64,000 nt of DNA from Psococerastis gibbosa (Eukaryota; Arthropoda; Insecta; Psocodea; Psocidae), in the NCBI GenBank assembly GCA_963971405.1, contig OZ020491.1:5388855-5452854 (forward strand), read 5' to 3'. The notes below the pieces were generated by a model, which was not told the origin of the DNA, did no database searches, and saw nothing but the letters and a program-made list of their open reading frames with translations. A program made the position numbers and the translations under genes. Positions 54,241 through 64,000 of the stretch are shown piece by piece. Within the stretch, counting starts at the first letter, position 1; every line of letters begins with the position of its first letter.

Positions 54241-54302
54241 TAATTTAATGTCAGTGTTATATATACCACATAACACTGCGATATAAATACAGTATATAGG
54301 CT
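54241..54302 (+). repeat. SINE-2 body fragment
   Basis: TAATTTAATGTCAGTGTTAT then ATATACCACATAACACTG, the sequence forming the arm of the 33731 hairpin. Confidence 0.65.
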
Positions 54303-54662
54303 AAAATAAATCTCCAGCTAACGGGTCAATTTTGGAAATACAATTACAGCCCCTATAAATGTAAGCTTGTAAGTTTGCATGTACCTAATATACGAATTAC
54401 CGCACTAAAAACAACAATTTTCGAAACTCAACAATTCTCCATCAATCCTTGGCTCTTATCATATCCTTTTAAGAGCTATTGTCTCAATGGCAGGAGGCCA
54501 GCAGCGGGTATTTTTGGCACAAAATCAGCGGGTATTCAGCCTATAATTGGAAAATGAAAAGGGAAGGGTCTATTTTGCATTTTCCACTGTCCGTATGCGG
54601 TAAAAGGCTTTTACACGATCCCTTTCACAATGCTTATTAATCGGTCTTGACCTATATAGCTT

Positions 54663-54733
54663 GTCATGTACGGCAATGCAGCATGTGTGTTCAGATCTCA
54701 AGCAAGTATGGATCGGTACTTAAACCATTAAGG
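54663..54733 (+). repeat. Second copy of the 70-bp block found in SINE-2
   Basis: GTCATGTACGGCAATGCAGC, ATGTGTGTTCAGATCTCAAG and CAAGTATGGATCGGTACTTA then AACCATTAAGG. Two or three differences from 53921-53990. Confidence 0.85.
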
Positions 54734-54884
54734 GCAAAGTGGGCACCCCCAGTCTCCTTTTTTTGTACACAGTCGAATCAAGAATTTTGCGGTCCTTGGA
54801 AAAAATCCATTAACCATTAAGAGGATATGCTACGTAGAAAATGAGCACCCCAAAATTTTATGTTTTTATTGACGTTTAATTTTT

Positions 54885-55120
54885 TTATTTAATTAACAAA
54901 GCAAGTCATTGATGATTTGGCCCATGGAAGTTGTAGAAGACTGCTTCATGCATCATGTAATAGGAAATATTAAATTTTTGGTACCTTAGTTCTTTCATAA
55001 ATACTAGAACGGACTAAAATTAAGCGTATTCTGGGATTTTTGGAGGAACTACAAAACCGAAAAGTATAAATACCCGATTATATGATGCACAAAGTAGTCT
55101 TCTACAACATAGATGAGCCA
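54885..55120. repeat. Rep-I foldback repeat, copy 2
   Basis: TTTATTTAATTAACAAAGCA AG, GTAGAAGACTGCTTCATGCA, later the inverted ATATGATGCACAAAGTAGTC TTCTAC. Matches 48085-48310. Confidence 0.62.
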
Positions 55121-55310
55121 AGTTTTTGATACCAAGTTGAATCCAGCGGACCAGAGCAGGTTCAAAGCTGCAGATAACTTGGTCGTGTGCACAGTGCCGG
55201 TAGGGAAACATGGTAGAACTTGTCCTGGTCACCGTCGAACTAAATGTGTGACTTCACTGTGTTTCCCAAGTGGTTCGGGATCCACTATAATCAGGAGGTC
55301 CCCTGTCCTA
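55120..55310 (+). repeat. Rep-G copy, shortened
   Basis: ACCAAGTTGAATCCAGCGGA, AACTTGGTCGTGTGCACAGT, AGTGGTTCGGGATCCACTAT, AATCAGGAGGTC. Confidence 0.65.
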
Positions 55311-55431
55311 TGGGCCCACACCGTGGCCTGGGACTGTGTCCAACCATAAATAAAAAATGAAAAGTATTTAATTTTGGAGTGCCAATTTTCTACGTGACAA
55401 GACAAGAGCAGATCGAAGTACCACACTGCAC

Positions 55432-55640
55432 TTGACTTGTATCTGTACTTGGTTAAGTCATGCTTCCGCCTGTTTCATTGCGTTAATGGTAAGCTTGTCT
55501 CAGCTTGTCCATTATCGCTTGTAACCGGTGTAGGTTGACATCGAGAACGTATACCAGTTTGCCAATGGCCAAAAATTCATACGGAAACAAAACAAATAAT
55601 GTCCAAAATCCATGGGGTCTTTGGCATTGGGCATAAGACC
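55432..55640 (+). repeat. Rep-F, one of the best copies
   Basis: CTTGTATCTGTACTTGGTTA, TCATTGCGTTAATGGTAAGC, GCTTGTAACCGGTGTAGGTT, ACCAGTTTGCCAATGGCCAA, ending CATGGGGTCTTTGGCATTGG. Confidence 0.7.
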
Positions 55641-55736
55641 TATAAGTAGGTTTGGGTCAGTAAAAATTCTTTAAATTTTTTTTCAAAATTCAACCACTCT
55701 GTGCGTTTTTTGCTGCAATTAGTTGTGGGTGCTACT

Positions 55737-55980
55737 CACTAATTCAGGGGTTCTCAAAGTGTGGGTCGCGACCCCAAAGCGGGTCGCGAAAAATTTCCAC
55801 GTGGGTCGCGGCGTGGTCTCGTCTGCCAGTTACACACACTAGACAGAATTGAATTGAGTGACAAGTTTTTTTCAATTAAGTCATATATTTTTTAAAGATT
55901 GGCTGGAACCAAAGATATATAATATAAATTGGCGGGAACCAACGATATAAAATAGAATGGATCGCTAGACTGCACTAATT
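55737..55980. mobile_element. hAT-like element (fifth end type)
   Basis: Element 55745-55972 (228 bp): CAGGGGTTCTCAAAGTGTGG then GTCGCGACCCC, a left end typical of hAT elements, to CGCTAGACTG. Flanked by perfect CACTAATT (55737-55744, 55973-55980). The right inverted repeat is degraded beyond CTG. Confidence 0.85.
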
Positions 55981-56039
55981 GTTTGATGACTGCATGAGGT
56001 CCCAGCCTCTGAAAACTATTAGTAATAATGTCCTGAAAG

Positions 56040-56320
56040 ACTTTCTATGGTCCTAGGTTTACTTATAGTGGTCCATTGGTCCCTTGTCCAATGCCAACGA
56101 TCCCATGGATTTCGGACATGATTTGTATTGTTTCCGTATGAATTTTTGGCCATTGGCAAACTGGTATACGTCCTCAATGTCAACCTACATCGGCTACAAG
56201 CGTCAAGGGACAAGCTGAGACAAACTTACCATTGGCGCAATGTAACAAGCGAAAGCATGACTTAACCAATTACAGATACGAGTCCTAATGACTATTAACA
56301 CGGCAGGTGGTGTAAGTCCA
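56040..56320 (-). repeat. Rep-F copy plus a 30-bp dispersed arm
   Basis: GGTCCATTGGTCCCTTGTCC, TTGGCCATTGGCAAACTGGT, ACATCGGCTACAAGCG. At 56284-56320 GACTATTAACACGGCAGGTG matches the inverted repeat arm at 29993. Confidence 0.65.
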
Positions 56321-56663
56321 ACTAATCCTTTGTTAACTATAGGCTACAGATGTTAGCGTTGCGAGGGCAATAGGTAATAGAGTTACAGTATAGTTGAGGC
56401 AGGGTGGGGATTTGCGGTTTCAGATAATGATACAAGTCACGGCATTAAAATGGCGTATGCGTGAGGGGGACCAAGGCCAATGGACTTGCATTAAGTAAGA
56501 ATTAATTCTTTTCAATAGGGGTTAATCCACTGCTTCAACAGCTACATGCATGTTAATTTTCAAGTACATAATACAGGTAGTTTAATTTTTGAAGGGCAAC
56601 TTCCTATGGTGGGCCCTTGAAAGCTGGAATATTGACCTTTAAATAAGTAAATATTGCCTTTTT

Positions 56664-57539
56664 GCTTTCTAATTTAGGTATACGTAGCATACTACGTGGA
56701 AAGCTTTGTGATGGTCGAAATTTTCGATTCCCAGATTTCAACGGATTTACTCGTTTTGAGGTCCCAAGAACCAAAAAAAGTGGTTTTTACGAAATGTCTG
56801 TCTGTCTGCCTGTCTGTCTGTCTGTCTGTAGTTGTCTGTTCATCGATTTCCCGGCAAACTACTCAGCCGATTTTGATGAAATTTGGCATGTAGGTTCACA
56901 AAAATCATACCTCGGGACCGTTTATTTTTATTTTGGGCCAATTCAATTTGGGGGGGGTTTTATTCTCAAAAAACTCCAAAAAAACGTCTAAAAAAATTAT
57001 TTCTCAAAAACGGCTCCAACGGTTTCTTTTAAATTCACATATATTGTATTCGTTATTAATGTTGATAAAATGCGGCGGGTCGCTTGCCCCTTGATTGTTT
57101 GTTTCTGGGGGTAAAAAATTAAAAATAACTAAGTTTTAATGAAAAATTACTATAAAATCATTTTTCTGCGAAACCTTTCTCTCGATGATTTCTACCTTCC
57201 GGCATGTTTTAGGTGTTCGATTGAGTAACGAAGCCGCTTTCTGCTTTCCAAAAAAACTATTTGGTTTTGCACAAAAATTATTTTTTGAAAAAATGATAGA
57301 AAATCGCGCTCAAATGCATTGCGTGTCCTGCTATTATTGCTGTGTGGTAATTAATGTGTTGGTCTGACCTATCTAGAATTTACCTCACCTCCAGTGACGT
57401 CAGGTGGACAACCCCCCCCCCCCCCCGAGATATCGGAAATTTAACCACTGGAAAATTATTTACCAGGAAATTACTCATATCCTCTATCTACTTATGTTGA
57501 TAAATTGGAAAGCATGTTCGAGTAAACTCGGTCCAGTTC
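56664..57539 (+). repeat. Rep-A, full-length copy
   Basis: GCTTTCTAATTTAGG to GGTCCAGTTC, flanked by TT. The GTCT tract (about 56797-56828) is the longest in this orientation. C-run at 57412-57426. Confidence 0.88.
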
Positions 57540-57545
57540 TTTTGT

Positions 57546-57620
57546 TCTAATTCTAAGCCAACCTAGCGGAGTTAGGGATGTAAATCCTTCTCTTACACTC
57601 AACTTGGAAGGCCTCCTCCA
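57546..57620 (-). repeat. SINE-1 tail fragment next to Rep-A
   Basis: AAGCCAACCTAGCGGAGTTA then CTTCTCTTACACTCAACTTG. The 27125 fragment likewise abuts a Rep-A end. Confidence 0.62.
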
Positions 57621-57794
57621 AGCTGGCTGTCCAGGATTCATCTTAAGAGCCATGAGGCTATTAAAGATATACTGGCCACGTACATTGAGGACTCCAGCCG
57701 CTGGAGTCCAGCGGCTTTATAAAAGGGTCTGAAATGAGCAAGATATGAACTTTTTGTAACAATGCGGATTTTTAGTAAAAGTTTTTGTAGTAAA

Positions 57795-57900
57795 ACCTCT
57801 TCAGTCGCCTGTGTAGGTAATACCTGTGTTGAGTTACGACGGCATGATGATTGTGTAGAGACTCAAGCTACCATTATGCCGTCGAAGTCCTTTAGTACCT
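57795..57900 (-). repeat. Rep-H copy
   Basis: CTCTTCAGTCGCCTGTGTAG, TGTGTTGAGTTACGACGGCA, GTAGAGACTCAAGCTACCAT. An embedded GACGGCATGATG / ATTATGCCGTCG pair differs from other copies. Confidence 0.55.
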
Positions 57901-59025
57901 TGCCTACTCCTGCCGAGTGACCTCATGCCAGAATATAATAATTTATATGGGTATGAAACAGACCATGGTAGGCCATCAGAAGATATACTGAACACTATAC
58001 AGAGTAAATTTTAACAGTATACTACTCTAAAAGAACCCAGCAGTTCTCATATCACAATAATTTCTTTCAATAATCGAAAAAAACCAAGATGGCGGGATAT
58101 TTTATATTTCTTCAATCTTAAGGTATAAGCTTCTGTTTACACTCGGCTCATTTCATATCACCGAAAGCTCGCGTATACTTTTATCTATCTTTCCAATATT
58201 TCTTTTGACGAATTTCATCGAATTTGATGAAAGTTTCCTATGTTATCCCCTAGACTTATTTGTAGCTATGAGCTTCTTTTGCTTTCCAATACTCTTATTG
58301 CTTACCCAATATTTTCTGAAAAGTATTGCAAAGGTGAATGCCCGCGAACTGGGTCCACTTTCCTGCTGTAAAAGTGAAAACTAAGACAACTTGGTATAGA
58401 AAATCTTTAATAAAATATAGTTTTTTAGTAATTGGTATATAGACACAGACCCGCAAACACTAGAAGAATTGAGCACCTTGTAGTAGCCTATCTCGAGCAG
58501 GAGGCCCCAAATGGAGAGCCATGCAAAAAAATTATTGCGTCTAGTATGAAAATAAAATAAGTTGAAAATAATGTCAAATCTCGAGTTTCTATCAGGTGAA
58601 TTGTTGACTAAATAAACATTTTTGATGCTTATAATTTTGCTTTTTATACGCTTTATTATTGTATTAGTGTACAGTAGCTTCACCTGTATGCATGTTTGTA
58701 ACCGACTCCTCTGGACTCGATTTTGTCCTACTTCGAACGATCATATTTAATTCAAACTTTGCACACCTGTCAAAGACCGATGGCAATGCAATAATTCAAT
58801 TACAATATCCGATTATCCTGATTCAATTCGCTAATAAAAATTATTGAATTTCTTTCCGCATCCTTTGCATGAGAGTGTAGCGTCTGCTGCCATGGCAACG
58901 AAGGGCCACCTCGGGCGGCTGTTGCCAGCAGGGAATCTTGTTTAACAATGTTAAAATAAAACAACATTGTATTCAGAGTTTTTGAAGCTCAATAAAAAAG
59001 TAATGTTTGAAAGCAGTGTGACTAA
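57901..59025. other. Intergenic; Rep-J copy at 58545-58655, no gene seen
   Basis: Rep-J is recognisable by AATAATGTCAAATCTCGAGT and GTTGACTAAATAAAC. Nothing else identified. Confidence 0.45.
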
Positions 59026-59645
59026 GGCGCCCATTCGGCGGGTATTCCACATACGTGCATCGTCAATGAAAATTATGAAATTGAAGGACATTTCAATTTT
59101 ACTCTATGGCATTGTTAAAATTGATCAATGATCAATTGATCATAGAGTAAAATCACAAACAAACTAAGTACAGTACAAACTAAAATTAAAAAATGGCGTC
59201 ATGGGATATGACAAGTACAACTATTTTAATTGATTTCATCTTTAAAAAGAACGCATTTCTGTATAAAATTTATAAAAATTATAATAAGGTTTAAATAATA
59301 AGGCGACGAAGAAAACAAATACAATTTCAAGAAACAAATGCAAACAAATTTCAAAAATTTGGCGCATACGTTTCAATAGAAATTTGTCAATTTTTGAAAA
59401 AACATGTGGAATGGCCGCCATCAATGAAAAATTGAAATGTCCTTCAATTTCATAATTTTCATTGACGATGTACGTATGTGGAATACCCGCCTTCCACATA
59501 CGTCAATCGTCAATGAAAAATTGAAAAATGACGTTTTAGCAGGCATTAAAGACATACTAAAAATTCTGCTACCACGTCAATTCACGTCCTTTTGACGTCA
59601 TTTTTCAATTTTTCATTGACGATTGACGTATGTGGAATGGGCGCC
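59026..59645. mobile_element. FB-1 element (outer) disrupted by a nested foldback
   Basis: Outer ends GGCGCCCATTC on the left (59026-59036) and GTATGTGGAATGGGCGCC ending 59645. The rest of the outer left arm (CACATACGTCAATCGTCAAT) resumes at 59495, after the nested element. TTTTTCAATTTTTCATTGAC forms the inner arms. Confidence 0.83.
59037..59491. mobile_element. Nested foldback element with TTC duplication
   Basis: 455 bp: GGCGGGTATTCCACATACG to CGTATGTGGAATACCCGCC, flanked by TTC (59034-59036, 59492-59494). Middle TTAAAATTGATCAATGATCA and GGCGTCATGGGATATG as in other FB-1 elements, so a relative inserted into a relative. Confidence 0.87.
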
Positions 59646-59837
59646 TTATTAGTTATTGCATGTGTAATAACTACCTACAAGAGTAAGAGAGATAAGGCTA
59701 GTGCGCGAACCAGTTCCAGACTTACAGTAAGCCGGGGTTACCGTAAACCGGAGAGCAACGCCTAAGCATTCGTTAATATAGTCTTGTTACATATTAGACA
59801 TTATCAACAATAATATAGAAAATTCAACTAAGAAGTG

Positions 59838-60194
59838 AAAAATAAATAATAGTTTAAAAAACTAAAAACACGCTTTTACTGAAAATTCAACTAAAAAAAT
59901 TGTAAAAATTTTTTTAGGCCTGATTTGGATTAAGAATAGTGTAAATAAGAAATAAATGAACATATATTATTGTAAAAAATTAATAAATATACTGTAAGTA
60001 GAAGGATCATCACTTTGATAACATCTTAAATAGCACTTTAGATTAAATCTGATCCCCACGCTTTTTTACAATAATATACATTTATTTCTTATTTACACTA
60101 TTCTTAATCCAAATTAAATTTTATTTTCAATTTTTTAGTTGAATTTTCCATAAAAGCGTGTTTTCAGTTTTTTGAACTATTATTTATTTCTTCC
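59838..60194. repeat. Long inverted repeat, arms about 135 bp
   Basis: Left GAAGTGAAAAATAAATAATA through AATATATTATTGTAAAAAA; loop about 59978-60064; right TTTTTTACAATAATATACAT through TATTATTTATTTCTTCCTT. Includes ACACGCTTTTACTGAAAATT with its complement AAAATTTTCC...AAAAGCGTGT; some small mismatches. Confidence 0.82.
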
Positions 60195-60820
60195 TTAAAT
60201 AAATCACCTTCTTATATAAGTACATGCATTCGACACACCACCCCCTCCCCTTCCTCCTCCCCCCCCCATCAAGGGCGGATTTTATGGGGGGCTTTGCACT
60301 TTGCAACAACAAAAAACGCATTTTGGGGTACAATTTTCTCTTAATTGACAAATTTCGTATCGAAAAACGCTATGCTTTGCTAAAATGCCCAACCAATCAG
60401 ATCGTTTAACACCAAATCCTGAGCCCAATCAAAACATCGGATTTTGACATAGTAAAATGCTTTCGCGATAGTACTCAATTAAGAAGGGCGCTAAAAGCAG
60501 TAAACAGCAACTTTCTACATTTTCGCGGGAAAAAGGGGGCGTTAGGAGCCGTGCATGCTTTACTGAAAGCAGTTGGTATATCCCCCTCCCTTCTGCTGGC
60601 ATGGAGCCCCTCCCCCTCGGGGTTAGCTAAGAAATCAGCAGCAGCTCCCGTTTATGCAGTTACGGATGGGTGATGGCAGGGGAGGTTGGCGGCGCTCCCC
60701 AAAGTTGGCATTCGGCCGCTCCCCCTGGAGTATTATGACCCCGAGCCTCATTACCTTCAGTATTTTCAGGTATGCCCTAATATCAGCTGATGTGTAAAAA
60801 AAAACATTTTTTTGTTTTGT
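60195..60820. other. Intergenic, no gene seen
   Basis: C-rich start (60240-60267); otherwise nothing identified. Confidence 0.45.
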
Positions 60821-60824
60821 TTTC

Positions 60825-61235
60825 CCAACGCCTGCTTTCAGCATTTCTGCTTTAAGCAACTCCGCAGATTGGCAGGGGGAGTGAGTCTGTTTATAACCTT
60901 TTTGTTTTGTATGAAAGATTAATCGCGTACAAACAATTTAATGAATGTATCCGATTAACCTCTTCAATCGCCTAACTAAGTAGCCTAATATTTACTTGTG
61001 TTGAGTTACGACACGTCTCCGAGCACATGGTGTGTAGAGACTCGCACAAGTACAAGCACGCTACCACCTTGCCACCGCAGTCGCACCACCACACAAAGGC
61101 ACTATAGGGACACACTCTTACTGCCCAGGGAATGCGTTATCATGTCCCACCATGTTCCCCTACCAAAGCCGTGCATACTACCAAATTTGCTGCAGTTTTA
61201 AACAGGCTCTTTTCTCGTGGATTCAACTTGGATGT
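60825..61235 (-). repeat. Rep-G and Rep-H pieces
   Basis: 60825-60895 is the Rep-G 3' end (CAACGCCTGCTTTCAGCATT). 60925-61075 is Rep-H (TTAATGAATGTATCCGATTA, GTTGAGTTACGACACGTCTC, GTACAAGCACGCTACCACCT). 61125-61235 is the Rep-G core (TTATCATGTCCCACCATGTT). The order suggests that Rep-H sits inside Rep-G. Confidence 0.65.
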
Positions 61236-62096
61236 GCCGTTGCCTTTAGTAGTGGAAGACAGTCCTTTTCGTGGAATGACCGATCAGGTTGGGGGAGATT
61301 TCGTAAAGGGAGCTTCTGATGATATGGAGAATTTTCCAAGAACTTTTCGGGCACTGATCACTGACTATAGGCGATGCCAGAAAGGGGCAGGTGTTACAAA
61401 ATTTCAGTTATTTTTGTAGTTAGGAGTAACGTGAGATACTGTACAACTATTACTTGCTAAGCTATAATCATCCTTTTTTACGAAATGACTTTTTAAGACC
61501 TATCTCCTCCCCCCTAGCTGAAATCCTGGCGACCCCCCCCCCCTAGTTCAGAGTCAGAGTAGAATGGTGGTTTCAGATATGTCATAATAAAGTCATTCTT
61601 TATTTTTTTATTTAACTAAGCCCCATTTTTTTTCCTCAATATGGTCTGGGTTCCCACCCCCCCCCCCCCAAACACTCAACATTATAATGGAACACACGTA
61701 TAGCAGAGAAAAAGAAAGTCGGACACTGGCATACGGGTTCGGAGATGTAAAGGACAGCATATAGAATAAGTTACTGCAGGCTGGCGAAGGACATTCAGCA
61801 AAGTCAAAGCAAAATTCCCCAGCCCTACGCTGCGGATGTGGCAGCAAAAAATAGTCTGAAAAAGCTGACCAGCTTGATTAGTATTCATTGAGGCATGTGA
61901 AACTCTGTAAATGGCGTGAAAATTGAACCATGTAAAAACGTAGGGGTATACCTATGCATACGGTACGTTAGTGTGTTGTACTCAGAAGAGTTCTACTACA
62001 TTTATAGGGGAGATGGGACAATCGCTTCCCGCCAAAAATGTATACATATTTTTTTTAATTACTGGGGCCACCCGCTGTCCCGAAACGATTACCGCA
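61236..62096. other. Intergenic, no gene seen
   Basis: Open frames of up to 95 codons (61132-61419) begin inside Rep-G and have no recognised domain. C-run at 61659-61670. Confidence 0.45.
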
Positions 62097-62696
62097 GCTG
62101 CAGCCCTATTATGGCGATTTGGGGTTAAAATAATACCAATATTCAATTGTTTTAAACAAATGAGTGCAAAATGTGCGGGAAATTCTAATTGATGATTAAT
62201 CCTGGGCTATATTTTTGGTGAGTTTTCAATTTTTTTTCTCCCTTTGACGTCTAGACACATTAATTAAAATTCTTATTATAGCCTACACGAACCGTTTTTC
62301 AAAATTCTACCTGTATATTTTAATATTGAATAGTACTTAATACGGTCTTCAATGGCATAGTGGTAGCTTGTTCGTATTTGTGCGAGTCTCTACACATCAT
62401 GCGATCGGTGACCTGTCGTATATAAAAACAGGTACTACCTACAGAGGCGACTAAAGAGGTTATTCGGATACATTCATTGAATTGTTTGTTGAATAATCTT
62501 TTTTTTAAATAACTAACCAACTAAAATTTCCTTCAATTAAAAAACATTGCAACCATTATCTAGTATTGCAATAATTTATTAATTTGAATTTCCCGCACAT
62601 ATTCAAACACCGGTCACGTGACACCTTACTAATGCGATAATAAAAAATAAACCCCGGTATTATGTTAATCCCAAATCGCCATAAAAGAGCTGCAGA
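62097..62696. mobile_element. FB-2 element with a Rep-H insertion or capture
   Basis: GCTGCAGCCCTATTATGGCG then ATTTGGGGTTAAAATAATAC on the left; GTATTATGTTAATCCCAAAT CGCCATAAAAGAGCTGCAG on the right. Subterminal ATGTGCGGGAAATTC pairs with GAATTTCCCGCACAT. Rep-H (62354-62485) lies between the arms. Confidence 0.8.
62354..62485 (+). repeat. Rep-H, uninterrupted copy
   Basis: GGCATAGTGGTAGCTTGTTC, GTGCGAGTCTCTACACATCA, ACCTACAGAGGCGACTAAAG, GGTTATTCGGATACATTCAT. It serves as the empty site for the Rep-A insertion at 38593. Confidence 0.75.
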
Positions 62697-63472
62697 TAGT
62701 CTCAGGATCCAAAAAATTATTTTGACGGGCTCGAATGTTCCATCTCTCCCATGTGGAACACTTTCATATACATTATATTCGTGTGACGTGAAGAACATCT
62801 GATAATGACATATACGCATTACGATACGGCATTTGCTTATCGCAGGGCGTTGTCCTGCTCAACCCCTTCATATTATTTAGATGAGTACCTGCCTCTAAAT
62901 ATAGAAGACTGGAGCTCATTTCAGCTCAATTTTCAAAACTCTTAATTTTAATATCCCATTAAAAGTAATTTAGAATGATGACTGTTAGACATCTCTGAGA
63001 TCCATTAGAGTTTAGCTAAATATAAGGAGGAAGGACAGTCTTCTTTCGACTTAACGGTAACTAGTTTATATGTATAACTAAGTGGAAGAGAGGACACTGG
63101 GCCCTAATCTTGCTGTATCTATATTTATTTATTTTCACAAAAATATTTTTTATTCATTTAAATATTATATTATTACCGTACCGTATATTAACAATAATTA
63201 CATAAAATTCATACATAAAGTATATATGTAAAAATAAGCAGACTATAGTCCGTGTCATATAGGACAATAATGCATAGTTACAGGTTACAAGTTTGCTTAT
63301 AAATCTTTAAAAAAATACAAATATACGCATACACGTACAATATGTATATACTGTCTGTAGTTAAAAAATAGGACTTCTAAAAATACAATCGTAAAAGTCT
63401 TAGTGGCATGATCAGTGGCGGACACAGTTTTTTATTTCGGAGAGGGTCATCCCTCAAAATGCCGCCTCCAGC
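62697..63472. other. Intergenic, no gene seen
   Basis: AT-rich; no recognised repeat or coding exon. Confidence 0.5.
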
Positions 63473-64000
63473 AGCCTGACCGAGGCGATTATAATACCGG
63501 TATTTATTTAATCCCCTGTTATTCAAAATGTAAACAAGATAATTTTATAATGGAAAGCTCATAGATTTTAATAATAATACTAGATATCGAACTCCCATGG
63601 TTTCTGTATGGAGTGTTGTGAAGCCATCCGCCATTGCTATAAGTGGATAGAAAGAACGGAAAGAACGCAAAGTACCTGTTATTAAATGAGTACTTCTCGA
63701 CAAAATAAATTTTATCTTGATTTAATTTCAGTTAATATTGTCTTTTATGTAACTATTGATCAAAATCCACTGAAAATAAACTGAAAGATGGAACTTTTGA
63801 ACGTAATTTTACCGAAAATGTTAGGAAATCTCATAAGAACGCAAGGTGTTAATGAATGTAAACAACGTTTTATATCCACTTATAGCAATGGCGGCTGGCT
63901 TCAAAATATGCGCAGGGGAGTTCGTTATCTAGTATTATTATAAAAATCTATGGGAAAGCTCTATTCAAAATTTGTTTGTTTACAGTTATAATCCTAGGGT
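63473..64000. mobile_element. FB-2 element, left part, running off the window
   Basis: CAGCAGCCTGACCGAGGCGA then TTATAATACCGGTATTTATT, as at 12855. After the nested element it continues TATTCAAAATTTGTTTGTTT ACAGTTATAATCCTAGGG, matching the 13277-13430 hairpin. Confidence 0.78.
63552..63960. mobile_element. Nested DNA element with 8-bp duplication inside FB-2
   Basis: Element 63560-63952 (393 bp): CATAGATTTTAATAATAATA on the left, TATTATTATAAAAATCTATG on the right, flanked by perfect GGAAAGCT (63552-63559, 63953-63960); the next base allows a 9-bp reading. Inverted arms continue through CCGCCATTGCTATAAGTGGA and its complement. Non-coding. Confidence 0.85.

Noticed and set aside
56662..56991. 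Repeated short frames with SVCLSVCLSVC-type peptides in several places
   Set aside because: They are translations of the Rep-A GTCT microsatellite; the same peptide appears in different copies because the DNA is repeated, and stops interrupt it at different points.

Overview
The window is AT-rich eukaryotic nuclear DNA, most likely from an arthropod. I see one host protein gene; nearly everything else is transposable elements and short repeats. The arthropod assignment rests on three things: the encoded Ras-like protein resembles insect RASD-type proteins (recalled, not searched), a LINE RNase H domain of the insect type, and tRNA-derived SINEs. No prokaryotic operon, CRISPR array, rRNA or viral genome is evident.

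The host gene is on the + strand and occupies 6671-21780. Three exons (coding 6693-6790, 10239-10698 and 21448-21780) join in frame across a phase-2 intron of 3.4 kb and a phase-0 intron of 10.7 kb. Together they encode a 296-residue Ras-superfamily GTPase with a complete G1-G5 set and a C-terminal CVLS prenylation box. The first exon may have further 5' exons to the left. The end of exon 2, including its splice donor, is duplicated in tandem just inside intron 2.

The rest is repeats. (1) Rep-A, about 0.85 kb and unclassified, has nine full or internally deleted copies, all carrying a GTCT/GACA microsatellite at one fixed point. (2) Several hAT-like non-autonomous DNA elements have exact or near-exact 8-bp target-site duplications; many have G- or C-runs just inside their ends, which accounts for many of the poly-G/poly-C tracts. 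(3) Foldback elements fall into FB-1 (GGCG..TTCCAC ends, TTA target duplications in the clearest copies) and FB-2 (GGCGATTNTAATACC ends), often nested. (4) LINE pieces include a young 5'-truncated copy at 16867-17700 with a 12-bp target duplication and poly(A), plus older fragments at 2550-3230, 42846-43049, 44074-44147 and 50665-51102. (5) SINEs with pol III A and B boxes include one copy whose head folds as a perfect tRNA cloverleaf (34077-34149). (6) A 6 x 152-bp tandem array lies at 44566-45477 inside an otherwise dispersed repeat (Rep-G). (7) Very long near-perfect hairpins lie at 33731-33933, 45823-46038, 51447-51575 and 59838-60194.

Layout: 1-6670 upstream repeats and degraded LINE; 6671-21780 the GTPase gene with repeat-filled introns; 21781-64000 intergenic DNA made almost wholly of nested repeats. 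Everything was read by eye, so repeat boundaries without a stated target duplication are accurate only to some tens of bases.
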